NCBI RefSeq assembly: GCF_020103725.1
Contig: NZ_JAHXBG010000015.1
Location: 124,001 to 188,000, forward strand
Direction of reading: 5' to 3'
Source: Hyalangium gracile
Lineage (GTDB): Bacteria; Myxococcota; Myxococcia; Myxococcales; Myxococcaceae
Length of the DNA stretch: 64,000 nucleotides
Part shown: positions 27,421 through 35,357 of the stretch, in pieces
Position numbering within the stretch: position 1 is the stretch's first letter
How the letters are laid out: each line of letters opens with the position of its first letter
Made by a program: the position numbers and the translations under genes
The notes under the pieces: model-generated
The model's database searches: none
Told to the model about the DNA's origin: nothing
Seen by the model: only the letters and a program-made list of their open reading frames with translations

Positions 27421-29010
27421 GTGAAGCGCCTCAAGGTCGGCGTCGTGGAGCTGCTGGCGCACTCGGTCACCACTCCGCACCTGCGCCGCCGCGTCATCGC
27501 TCCCGGGACGGCCTCGGTCATGCCGCAGGCCGTGGCGGTCTGGGCGGAGGAGCTCGGCTGCGAGGTGCATTACGCCGTCTGGACCGCGCAGGAGGCGCTC
27601 CTCCGGCTGCTCCCCGAAGAGATGGACGTCGTCTTCATCTCCGCGTTCACGCGAGCGTCGTTCGTCGCGTATGCGCTCTCCGGCCACCTGCGCTCGAGAG
27701 GCACGGTGACCGTGCTGGGAGGCCCCCACGCCCACGCCTTCGCGGAGCACGCGCGCGATCACTTCGACTACATCTGCCAGGTCACGAATCGCGAGCTGAT
27801 CGCCGACCTGCTCCGAGCCCCCGAGCGCCAGGAGCGCGGCGTAGTCCTGTCCGCCGACGAGGGCCCCACGGACCTGCCCGGCGTCATCCAGCGCACGCGG
27901 TTCATCGACCACTGCATCCAGAAGGGCTCGGGGGTGCTGCGGGTGGTGCCGATGCTCGGCAGCCTGGGCTGTCCGTACACCTGCAGCTTCTGCGTGGACG
28001 CGCCCACGCGGTGGCGAGGACTGCCGGTGCAGCCCCTGATCGAGGATCTGCGCCACATCGAGCGCCGCTGGGGCGAGGACACGTTCGTGGGCTGGCACGA
28101 CCCGAACTTCGGTGTCCGCTTCGATGAGTACCTGGGAGCCATCGAGGCCTCGGCCACGCGGCTGGGGCACGGCGCCCACATGAGCCTGTCGCTGATGAGC
28201 GGAGCGAATGCGCGCCGGCTCGGGCAGGCGCGGTTCGGGCTGCTGGGGCCGGGCGTCGAGTCGTGGTTCGACTTCTCCGACAAGTCGGGGCGCGCGCGGC
28301 TGCTGGGAGAGTCCAAGGTCCGCCACGTCGCCGAGACCCTGAACACCGTCCAGGCCGAGGTGCAGCACGTCCAGACGAACATGATCGTGGGGCTGGACAC
28401 GGACCAGGGCGACCTGCCCTGGGAGCTGACGAAGCGGCTCGTGGAGCTCTCCCCGGGCATCTACCCGACGTACTTCCTGGTGACGAACTTCTACAACGCG
28501 CCGCTCAGCCGCGAGCTGCACGCCTCCGGACGCACGCTGGCCATGCCGTTCCCGCTGCTGGACACCAACTGCTTCGGCAACGTGCGACCGCTGCACTACT
28601 CCCCGACCGAGCTCTACGACCGGCTCATCGATCTGTACGAGTTCGCCTACTCCTGGCGAGCCGTCCTCCGCCGCACGCGAGTGACGCCCGGTGGCTGGGG
28701 GAAGGTGGTGAACTTCGGCCGCAGCGTGGACGAGGGGCGAGGCTTCATCGACTTCCACAAGCGCATCCGCGCGCGCCTGGACACGGACCGCGAGCTGCGC
28801 GAGTTCTACGAAGGCGCGCGCGAGGCACCGCCCACGTCCTTCATGAACGAGGTGAAGGAGCAGCTCGGGCCCTACCGCGAGCTCCTCCCCGAAACGCTCT
28901 TCTGGCCCGAGCGCTACGCCGAGTCGTTCCGGGCCTCCGCCGAGGCAGCCGTGCGAACGATCCGCGAGCCCATGGCAGGCACGGTTCCCCGGGAGCGCGC
29001 GGCCTCGTGA
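27421..29010 (+). CDS. B12-binding-domain radical SAM enzyme
   Basis: Enzyme of 529 residues. The N-terminal third looks like a cobalamin-binding domain (LKVGVVELLAHS...PQAVAVWAEELGCEVHYAVW...DVVFISAFTRASFVAYALSGHLRSRGTVTVLGGPHAHAF), and the radical SAM core has C184-x3-C188-x2-C191 (LGCPYTCSFCVD) for the 4Fe-4S cluster, then a TIM-barrel-like part (VQTNMIVGLDTDQG) and a C-terminal extension. Such proteins methylate unactivated carbons or rearrange substrates; no reaction is predictable here. The GTG at 27421 follows AGGGGGAAGTA. It is followed by a minus-strand unknown gene and an operon that includes a second radical SAM gene. Confidence 0.9.
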   Translation: MKRLKVGVVELLAHSVTTPHLRRRVIAPGTASVMPQAVAVWAEELGCEVHYAVWTAQEALLRLLPEEMDVVFISAFTRASFVAYALSGHLRSRGTVTVLGGPHAHAFAEHARDHFDYICQVTNRELIADLLRAPERQERGVVLSADEGPTDLPGVIQRTRFIDHCIQKGSGVLRVVPMLGSLGCPYTCSFCVDAPTRWRGLPVQPLIEDLRHIERRWGEDTFVGWHDPNFGVRFDEYLGAIEASATRLGHGAHMSLSLMSGANARRLGQARFGLLGPGVESWFDFSDKSGRARLLGESKVRHVAETLNTVQAEVQHVQTNMIVGLDTDQGDLPWELTKRLVELSPGIYPTYFLVTNFYNAPLSRELHASGRTLAMPFPLLDTNCFGNVRPLHYSPTELYDRLIDLYEFAYSWRAVLRRTRVTPGGWGKVVNFGRSVDEGRGFIDFHKRIRARLDTDRELREFYEGAREAPPTSFMNEVKEQLGPYRELLPETLFWPERYAESFRASAEAAVRTIREPMAGTVPRERAAS

Positions 29011-29034
29011 CGGCGGGCACGAGCCCCGGAAGGC

Positions 29035-29661
29035 TCATCCGCCTGGCGTCGGGGCCAGCTCCGGCTCCACGGGAAGCTGGAGGCAGTACCGCCCGAAGCC
29101 GATGAGCGAGCTGAAGTGAGGATGGAGATCCGCCGGGTACTCGAAGCGACGGGCGGCTCGGGCGAGGTCCGCGAGGTGGCCGTGATACCCGCCAGCGATG
29201 GCCGAGAGCATGAACGCCAGAGGGTCCTCCCCGGAGGCAACCTGCTCCGCGGAGCGCTCGAGCAGCTCGAGTCCTCCGGGGTACGACTGGAGCAGCTGCA
29301 GGTCGTAGGCAATCACCCCGTCCTCATGGAAGGCGGACAGCAGGTGCCTGACCAACGTGTCCGGAGTGGCGAGCAACCCGTTCCAGACAATCGCCTGCTG
29401 CGGGCAGTAGAGGAGCTGCAGCGGCACCCGCAGCGGCACGTAGCCCCAGAGGCTCTGACGGTTGGCGGCGTGCTCGATGGGCGTCTCGTTGAACGCGAAC
29501 GGCACCATCTCGACGGTGGCGAGCGTCACCTGCTTCGGATGAGGCACCGCGTCCAGCAGCCCATGCGAGACGAAGAACTGGAACCGGGCCTGCCAGCCAT
29601 CGGCCTGCCACAAGCCGAGCCGATGCCCCAGCTCGAACCACCGCTGCACCTTGGATGTCAT
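29035..29661 (-). CDS. Conserved protein of unrecognised family, paralogue A
   Basis: Protein of 208 residues that I do not recognise. It is clearly related to the protein encoded at 31374-31991: shared features are a start FFVSHG, VPLRVPLQLLY (79-85 for VPLQLLY), PxxxIRH/VRHLLS, FHED (111-114), AYDLQLLQS (119-126) and PGGLELL, then a Tyr/His-rich GYHGHLADL and FxSLIGFGRYC. The conserved His and acidic residues could be ligands for metal or a reaction site. No signal peptide or membrane helix. It is transcribed toward the B12-radical SAM gene and divergently from the SDR operon across 44 bp. Confidence 0.75.
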   Translation of the reverse strand: MTSKVQRWFELGHRLGLWQADGWQARFQFFVSHGLLDAVPHPKQVTLATVEMVPFAFNETPIEHAANRQSLWGYVPLRVPLQLLYCPQQAIVWNGLLATPDTLVRHLLSAFHEDGVIAYDLQLLQSYPGGLELLERSAEQVASGEDPLAFMLSAIAGGYHGHLADLARAARRFEYPADLHPHFSSLIGFGRYCLQLPVEPELAPTPGG

Positions 29662-29705
29662 GGGAAGTTTGTCGCGCCTGCCCCCCTACTCTAGAACAGG
29701 GAGCC

Positions 29706-30488
29706 ATGAGCCGAGAACCCCGCGTGCGGATGTACAGGACGGCGCTCGTCACCGGCGCCTCGAGCGGAATCGGGCGCGGGCTCTCGGCCTGGCTCGCCCG
29801 CCGTGGAGTGAAGGTGTTCGGCGCGGCCCGTCGCATGGAGGAGCTCGAAGCGCTCGCGCGGGAGCTCCAAGGACAGGGAGAGATCGTCCCGGTACGGATG
29901 GATGTGGCCAACGCCCAGGAGACCCGCGAGGCCATCCGCGCCATCGATGAGCAGTGTGGTGGGCTCGAGCTCGTCGTGGCGAATGCCGCGGTCGCGCCGG
30001 AGACGCCCGGGGATGCGCTCGACTGGAGCGCACTGGAGCAGATCCTCGACGTCAACGTGCGCGGGGCCGCCGCCACCCTGAGCGCGGTGGCGGATCGGAT
30101 GGTGTCGCGAGGAGCGGGCCACCTGGTGGGCATGTCATCCCTCTCGGACGTGCGAGGGATGCCGCACAATGGCGCCTACAGCGCGTCCAAGGCCTTCCTC
30201 TCCACCTTCTTGGAGGGACTGAGAGTCGATCTGGCCCCTCGGGGAGTGAAGGTGACGACCATCCGCCCCGGGTTCGTGAAGACGCCCGGCACCGAGGGCA
30301 ACCACTTCAAGATGCCCTTCCTGCTCGAGCTCGACGACGCCGTCGATCGCATCGGCCGAGCCCTGCTGCGCGGCGTGTCCGAGCACTCGTTCCCCTGGCA
30401 GGCAGCCACCGCCGCCAGGCTGTTCCAGGTGATTCCGAACGGGCTCTGGGACCGCGCGGCGCGCGGCTTCGACCCCGAGCGCGAGTAA
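29706..30488 (+). CDS. Short-chain dehydrogenase/reductase
   Basis: Classical SDR of 260 residues. The cofactor motif is TALVTGASSGIGRGL (TGxxxGIG), followed by VVANAAVAPE (NNAG equivalent), Ser in MSSLSD and the catalytic Y-x-x-x-K in YSASKAF. An Arg after the first strand (AARRMEELE) suggests NADP(H) preference. The ATG at 29706 has AGGGAG upstream. It is the first gene of the operon that continues with a diiron protein, paralogue B, a PlsC-like acyltransferase, a HemN-like radical SAM enzyme and a zinc-ribbon protein. Likely role: keto or hydroxy group chemistry in the same pathway. Confidence 0.93.
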   Translation: MSREPRVRMYRTALVTGASSGIGRGLSAWLARRGVKVFGAARRMEELEALARELQGQGEIVPVRMDVANAQETREAIRAIDEQCGGLELVVANAAVAPETPGDALDWSALEQILDVNVRGAAATLSAVADRMVSRGAGHLVGMSSLSDVRGMPHNGAYSASKAFLSTFLEGLRVDLAPRGVKVTTIRPGFVKTPGTEGNHFKMPFLLELDDAVDRIGRALLRGVSEHSFPWQAATAARLFQVIPNGLWDRAARGFDPERE

Positions 30489-30522
30489 CGCACGAAGGAT
30501 CCGTGGCATAGTCTCGGGGGAG

Positions 30523-31374
30523 ATGAAGGGGGCAGAGTTGAAGACGAACGCACGGGCGTCATCTGGCGCGGGCCACTCCCCGGATGAGCCGCCGGATCCC
30601 TACCTCGAGCGCCTGTGCGAGCTGGCGGCACGCGATCAGTGGAAGCTCGAGGAGCTCGACTGGAGCTCGCTCGATCTCCTGTCCCTCCCTGAGCTGTTCA
30701 GGCAGACCGCGGCGGATGGCTTCGCCCAGCTCCTCTGGGGCGAGCGGACCGCGGAGCTCGCGGCGTCGCGCTTGATGGAGCTCCTCCCCGACGGCGCCGC
30801 TCGGACGTTCATCGCGACGCAGCGGACGGATGAGGCTCGCCACGTCGCCTTCTTCGAGCGGGTCATCCACCTCCTCGGCTGCGAGGGGCGGACGCGGCCC
30901 TCGGTCCAGCGGCTCATGCGCGAGGTGCAGGAGGCCGAGACGCCCGAGGAGCTGATGCTGGGCATGCAGATCCTCATCGAGGGCATCGCGCACTCCCTGT
31001 TCCTGGAGGCCGCGCGAGTGGTGGGCTCCTTCGGAGAGGGAGACGAGCTCGACCGGCCGCTCCAGGCGCTGAAGACGGTGATCGGCGGGTGGATGCCGCG
31101 GCTGCTGGCGCGCGACGAGAGCCGTCACATCGCGTTCGGGTTGCACGCCCTGCGCCAGAGCATTCCCCGGCTCGACCGCGCGGAGCGCCTCCGTCTCGAG
31201 GAGAAGGTGACGCTCTGGGGAGCGCTGGTGCTCGAGCAGGCGCGAGATCCGGACCTCGTCTACGGCGTCGGCGTGGATGGCGAGGAGGTCTGCCGGCGGC
31301 TGATCGACGATCTGAACCTCCGCATCGGTCAGGTCGGGCTCGAGACGCGGATTGCGCCCTTGAAGGCGGCGTGA
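30523..31374 (+). CDS. Ferritin-like diiron oxygenase-type protein
   Basis: Protein of 283 residues with a four-helix diiron signature: E74 and E78 (LLWGERTAELAA), E104-x-x-H107 (QRTDEARHVAFF), E153 with H157 (ILIEGIAHSLFLEAARV) and E199-x-x-H202 (LARDESRHIAF). The spacing of Glu and ExxH pairs matches R2/AurF-like oxygenases and ferritin-like enzymes rather than storage ferritins. It could hydroxylate, N-oxidise or desaturate a substrate. The ATG at 30523 has GGGGAG directly against it, so a TTG at 30538 is an alternative start. Its stop overlaps the next ATG (TGATG), so translation of the two is coupled. Confidence 0.85.
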   Translation: MKGAELKTNARASSGAGHSPDEPPDPYLERLCELAARDQWKLEELDWSSLDLLSLPELFRQTAADGFAQLLWGERTAELAASRLMELLPDGAARTFIATQRTDEARHVAFFERVIHLLGCEGRTRPSVQRLMREVQEAETPEELMLGMQILIEGIAHSLFLEAARVVGSFGEGDELDRPLQALKTVIGGWMPRLLARDESRHIAFGLHALRQSIPRLDRAERLRLEEKVTLWGALVLEQARDPDLVYGVGVDGEEVCRRLIDDLNLRIGQVGLETRIAPLKAA

Positions 31375-31991
31375 TGGGCACCGAGCACCTCCTCCAGGAG
31401 CGGATCGGCTTCTTCGTCCAGCACGGCTACCTGAAGCGCGTGCCGACGCCATGGCAGGTCAAGGTGGGCTGGTTCGCGATGCTCCCCGTCACCCTGAGCG
31501 AGAGCGATCGGGAGCGCGAGCGCAGCCGGAGCACGCTGATGGGTCAGGTGCCGATCCGCGTGCCGCTGCAGCTCCTCTACAACCCGCGACAGCTGCTCGT
31601 GGACACGGGGCTCACCAGCCGCCCGGAGCACATCATCCGGCACGTGCTGAGCGTGTACCACGAGGATGCATTCCTCGGTTACGACCTGCAGCTGCTGCAG
31701 TCCCACCCGGGCGGCCTGGCGCTGCTGCGCGAGGAGGCCACCAAGGTCGTCGAGGGCAGGACGCTCTGGGCGCCCTATCTGCGCAAGCTGGTGGGCTGGC
31801 CGGGCTACCACGCGCGCCTGGCCGAGCTGACCGAGGACGCCGAGCGCTTCATCTATCCGGACCCGCTGGACGTGGATCCGCGCTTCGCGTCGCTCGTGGG
31901 CTTCGCGGAGTTCTGTAACTCGATGCCCGACTGGCCCGAGCGTGGGTTCTACGGCTTCGATCTCGAGAGGATTGTCTCCCGGTGGAAGTGA
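31374..31991 (+). CDS. Conserved protein of unrecognised family, paralogue B
   Basis: Protein of 205 residues related to the protein at 29035-29661. Shared elements are GFFVQHGYL, VPIRVPLQLLY (VPLQLLY at 63-69), RPEHIIRHVLSVYHED (YHED 95-98), GYDLQLLQSHPGGLALL (YDLQLLQS 103-110) and GYHARLAEL...FASLVGFAEFC. No known domain is recognised. It overlaps the diiron gene upstream (TGATG) and the acyltransferase downstream (10 bp), so it is tightly coupled in the operon and may form a complex with either product or with paralogue A. Confidence 0.78.
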   Translation: MGTEHLLQERIGFFVQHGYLKRVPTPWQVKVGWFAMLPVTLSESDRERERSRSTLMGQVPIRVPLQLLYNPRQLLVDTGLTSRPEHIIRHVLSVYHEDAFLGYDLQLLQSHPGGLALLREEATKVVEGRTLWAPYLRKLVGWPGYHARLAELTEDAERFIYPDPLDVDPRFASLVGFAEFCNSMPDWPERGFYGFDLERIVSRWK

Positions 31992-32773
31992 AGCCCGGCG
32001 ATCTGGAGGCGTGCGATCCGGAGTTCCAGCGGCGCCATGCCGGCTGGATCACGCGCGCCCTGCACACCTGGTTCCGGGTCGACGTGCGAGGCATGGAGCA
32101 CCTGCCCCAGGGTCCGTTCGTCGGCGTGGGCAACCACGGCGGCGCGGCCCTGATTCCGGACACGCTGGTGTGGGTGGGCACGTACCACACGTCGGGCCGC
32201 AAGCCGCCGCTGGTGACACTGGCCCATGACGGGATGTTCGACGCGTACCCGCGGCCGCTCGCGAGCGCCCTGGCGAAGCTCGGGGCCGTGCGAGCCCGGC
32301 GGGAGATCGCGGTCGAGGCGCTCCGCCGAGGCTACGCGGTGCAGGTGTACCCGGGAGGAGACCACGACGCGTGCAGGAGCTTCTTCCGGAGGAACGAGAT
32401 CGTCTTCGCCGGACGCAAGGGCTACGTCGAGCTGGCGCGTGAGGCCGGCGTGCCAATCGTGCCGGTGGTCTCGGTGGGCGGGCACGAGGCGCTGATCGTC
32501 CTCTGGGACGGAGTGCCGCTCGCGAGCAGGCTCGGACTGGACCGCCGCTTCCGCCTGAAGGCGTTCCCGCTGACCTGGAGCCTCCCGTGGGGGCTGTGGC
32601 TGGGGCCGCTGCCGGGTTACCTGCCGCTGCCCGCGAAGATCCGCGTGCGAGTGCTGCCGCCGATCTTCCCCGAGGGTGACGACATCGACGCAATTGACGC
32701 CCGCGTGCGAGCATCCATGCAGCACGCGGCCAACGAGCTGGCGAGGGAGCAACGCTTCCCATGGATCGGATGA
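31982..32773 (+). CDS. PlsC-like (lysophospholipid/DGAT-type) acyltransferase
   Basis: Acyltransferase of 263 residues. The catalytic block is GVGNHGGAALIPDT, where the usual HX4D is replaced by H followed by D at +8, as in some actinobacterial lysophospholipid acyltransferases. Further blocks match that family: TLAHDGMFDAY, LGAVRARREIAVEALRRGYAVQVYPGGDHDA, FAGRKGYVELAREAGVPIVPVVSVGGHEAL and LPWGLWLGPLPGYLPLPAKIRVRVL. It should transfer a fatty acyl chain to a glycerolipid or related hydroxyl acceptor at the membrane. A GTG start overlaps paralogue B by 10 bp, and the gene overlaps the HemN-like gene by 13 bp. Confidence 0.88.
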   Translation: MEVKPGDLEACDPEFQRRHAGWITRALHTWFRVDVRGMEHLPQGPFVGVGNHGGAALIPDTLVWVGTYHTSGRKPPLVTLAHDGMFDAYPRPLASALAKLGAVRARREIAVEALRRGYAVQVYPGGDHDACRSFFRRNEIVFAGRKGYVELAREAGVPIVPVVSVGGHEALIVLWDGVPLASRLGLDRRFRLKAFPLTWSLPWGLWLGPLPGYLPLPAKIRVRVLPPIFPEGDDIDAIDARVRASMQHAANELAREQRFPWIG

Positions 32774-34239
32774 AGCTCTTCAGGTTCGACGAGGCGCTGG
32801 ACGTGAACACGGCGACGGAGCGCGAGCTCGGGGCGCGGCTGGAGCGGCTCTGGGACAAGGAGCCGCTGCTGCGTCCGCGGCCGGAGATGCATGACTACCA
32901 GCTCACCTACCCGCCCGCGGTGCAGATGGAGAAGCGCGAGGGGTACCGACGCGCGCCGAGTGACGAGGAGTACCTGCGCGACGCGGTGGGCGCCTTCGAC
33001 GCGGCCGGCTACTACTTCCACTTCGGCTTCTGCAAGTACCGCTGCCGCTACTGCTTCCACTACGAGCTGCTGACGAAGCACCAGGACGCGCTGATGGCGC
33101 GGTATGTGGATGCGCTGTCGCTGGAGATGCGGCGCGTCCGCGAGCTGACGCCCACGATCAAGCCCGCGCTGTTCTTCCTGGGAGGCGGCACGCCCACGGC
33201 GCTGCCCACGTACCTGCTGGAGCGGTTCCTGCGAAACCTGCTGTTCCACTTCGGGCCACCGGCGACGACGATGAGCACCGTCGAGGCGAAGCCGGTCACG
33301 GCCTCGGACGACAAGCTCCAGGCGCTGGTGCAGGCGGGCTTCCGGCGCATCAACCTCGGGGTGCAGACGCTGGACCCGGAGCTGTACGCCTTCCACCACC
33401 AGAAGGAGGAGATGCGCGTCGCGCTCGACGCCATCGAGCGGGCCCGGCGCAGCGGGTTCGAGTTCATCAACATCGACATCATGACGGGGCTGGAGCGCCA
33501 GACGCCCGAGTCCTGGCGGAAGACGCTCGCGGAGCTGGAGCGGCTGGCGACGAGCGGCGCGGTGGACAGCGTCTTCATCTACCCGTACCACGACGATCCG
33601 CGCAGCGGCACCTACGGCAAGCCGGGGGCGGTGCCCTCCTTCGTGCAGACGGCGCACAGCGACGCGCAGGCGCGGGCGCTCTTCACGCGGCTGGGCTGGA
33701 AGGAGCTGGGAGCGCGGTTCTACCGCTCGCCCCGGCACGTGAGGCGCGAGCTGTTCGAGCTGGCCAGGGTGCGCGTGAACCCCGCGTATGGCGAGGTGCT
33801 GTACCACGGGCTGGGAAACTCCAGCTTCTCGATTGGCGACCGGGCCACGTTCCTGAACCACCGCGACGTGAACGACTACTGCACGGCGGTGGAGAAAGGC
33901 GGGCTGGGCATCGCGTACTGGCGGACGCTGGATGATTCTCAGCGGGCGACGCGGGATGTGACGTTCGACCTGCTCTACAGCCCGTTCACGCGGGTGCGCT
34001 CGCGCGCGAAGAAGTATGGCGCGGAGACGATGGCCCACCATCGCAAGCAGCTCGAGCGCTGGGCGGAGCTGGGGCTGGGCGAGGAGAACCGGCTGCTCGG
34101 CACGTTCTCGCTGACGCCCCTGGGCAAGCTGGTGCACCAGCAGATGCTCCCGCAGCACTACCTGGCAGAGGATCGCCGCGAGTTGGACGAGGCCATGCAG
34201 CAGCGCCAGCAAGCAGGCCGGCGCTACCGCGGCTACTGA
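32761..34239 (+). CDS. HemN-like radical SAM enzyme
   Basis: Enzyme of 492 residues in the HemN-like radical SAM superfamily. The cluster motif C91-x3-C95-x2-C98 (HFGFCKYRCRYCFHY) is followed by FFLGGGTPTALPTYLL, STVEAKPVTASDDKLQALVQAGFRRINLGVQTLD and FINIDIMTGLERQTPESW, all typical of the family. HemN-like proteins include coproporphyrinogen dehydrogenases, haem chaperones and class C radical SAM methylases or cyclopropanases. In this context, away from haem genes and next to an acyltransferase, a tailoring role is more likely. The ATG overlaps the acyltransferase; a zinc-ribbon gene follows 14 bp later. Confidence 0.9.
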   Translation: MDRMKLFRFDEALDVNTATERELGARLERLWDKEPLLRPRPEMHDYQLTYPPAVQMEKREGYRRAPSDEEYLRDAVGAFDAAGYYFHFGFCKYRCRYCFHYELLTKHQDALMARYVDALSLEMRRVRELTPTIKPALFFLGGGTPTALPTYLLERFLRNLLFHFGPPATTMSTVEAKPVTASDDKLQALVQAGFRRINLGVQTLDPELYAFHHQKEEMRVALDAIERARRSGFEFINIDIMTGLERQTPESWRKTLAELERLATSGAVDSVFIYPYHDDPRSGTYGKPGAVPSFVQTAHSDAQARALFTRLGWKELGARFYRSPRHVRRELFELARVRVNPAYGEVLYHGLGNSSFSIGDRATFLNHRDVNDYCTAVEKGGLGIAYWRTLDDSQRATRDVTFDLLYSPFTRVRSRAKKYGAETMAHHRKQLERWAELGLGEENRLLGTFSLTPLGKLVHQQMLPQHYLAEDRRELDEAMQQRQQAGRRYRGY

Positions 34240-34253
34240 CGCCAGACCACCAC

Positions 34254-35258
34254 ATGACACGCATCATCGAGGACACCCTGCAGTGTTTCGTGTGCGGCGC
34301 GAAAAGCCAGCAGCGACAGCTCGCCAGCACCCACGAGCACGGCTCCCCCGACCTGGACGGCAGGCCCGCGGAGGAGGCGCGCTCGACCATGCCCGAGTGG
34401 GTCCAGACCTGTCCCCGGTGTGGATACTGCGCGCCCGAACTCTCTCGGGGCCACGAGTCCTCACGAGCCCTGGTGCGCAGCCCGGCTTACCAGGCGCAGC
34501 TCCGCGCACAGGACTCCCCGTTGCTCGCGAACCGCTTCCTCTGCGCGGCGATGGCGTGTGACGCGGCAGGGCGGGACGTGGATGCCGCCCATCACCGCCT
34601 GCACGCGGCCTGGGTCGCGGACGATGAAGGAAGGCCCGAGCTTGCCCGCCAATACCGCTCCGCCGTCGCGGACGCGTTGCTCGCTCGACGAGAAGCCCTA
34701 CGCGCATGGAGGGCGGGCGATGGCGACTGGAAGGGCGCCGAAGTGACCTTCCTCGTGGACGTGCTGCGCAGAGCCGGCCGTTTCCAAGAGGCCCTGCGCG
34801 AACTGGAGAACGCGCTCCAGAAGGGAGTCTCCAGCATCGTCCGGGAGATCCTTCGCTTCGAGCGCTCGGCCATCGAGCGGGGTGATGCGGGAGGCCATCG
34901 CCTGGCCGAAGCCCTCTCTGGTTCCGTCCTGCGCGAGGATCCGCGCGACGACGACCCTCTGCTCGGCTACCTCCTCTCGCACTGCGGCGACTTCGTTACT
35001 CCACAGGAGAACAAAGCAGCCTTCACCGGAACGCTGCGGACACCCGAGGGCGAGCGCTGGGCCACGGATGATCCCCAGGTGCTGACGCTGCTGGCCCACG
35101 GAAAGAAGGCCTTCACGGCCGCTCTCGAGAAAAGGTTGCTCGCGGACCACCCGGACAAGGTCGTCATCAACCGCTGCCCGAAGTGTGGCGGCATCGCCCG
35201 GACGCCCAAGGCCCGGCAGTGCCGCTTCTGCCACCACTCCTGGCACGACAAGCGCTGA
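34254..35258 (+). CDS. Zinc-ribbon protein of unknown function
   Basis: Protein of 334 residues with a zinc ribbon at each end: CFVCG (11-15) with CPRCGYCAPE near residue 54, and CPKCGG...QCRFCHHSW at the C-terminus. The middle is helical and TPR-like (RPELARQYRSAVADALLARREALRAWRAGDGDWKGAEVTFLVDVLRRAGRFQEALRELENALQ). It resembles DUF2225-type proteins only loosely. Spacing of 14 bp after the HemN-like gene places it last in the operon; a dispersed hairpin follows. Cytoplasmic, with a scaffold or nucleic-acid role inferred only from fold type. Confidence 0.7.
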   Translation: MTRIIEDTLQCFVCGAKSQQRQLASTHEHGSPDLDGRPAEEARSTMPEWVQTCPRCGYCAPELSRGHESSRALVRSPAYQAQLRAQDSPLLANRFLCAAMACDAAGRDVDAAHHRLHAAWVADDEGRPELARQYRSAVADALLARREALRAWRAGDGDWKGAEVTFLVDVLRRAGRFQEALRELENALQKGVSSIVREILRFERSAIERGDAGGHRLAEALSGSVLREDPRDDDPLLGYLLSHCGDFVTPQENKAAFTGTLRTPEGERWATDDPQVLTLLAHGKKAFTAALEKRLLADHPDKVVINRCPKCGGIARTPKARQCRFCHHSWHDKR

Positions 35259-35289
35259 GCCGGGAGGCTCGACCCGCCGAGGACCTGTT

Positions 35290-35319
35290 CCGAACTGGTA
35301 TGACAAGCATACCGGTTCG
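35290..35319. repeat. Dispersed hairpin repeat, copy 2
   Basis: The arm CGAACTGGTATG (35291-35302) and the arm CATACCGGTTCG (35308-35319) pair over 12 positions, one being a T-G wobble in RNA, with a 5-nt ACAAG loop. The first 18 bases are identical to 12387-12404. It lies 31 bp after the zinc-ribbon stop codon, where a terminator is expected, but no T-run follows. Confidence 0.75.
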
Positions 35320-35357
35320 TGCGGACCGAGCCCGACGAGGCGCCTCCCGGGCCGCGC

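Noticed and set aside
32761-34239. Assignment of the HemN-like enzyme as coproporphyrinogen III dehydrogenase
   Set aside because: The cluster motif and family core fit HemN-like proteins in general, but no haem genes are nearby and the neighbours are tailoring and lipid-type enzymes.
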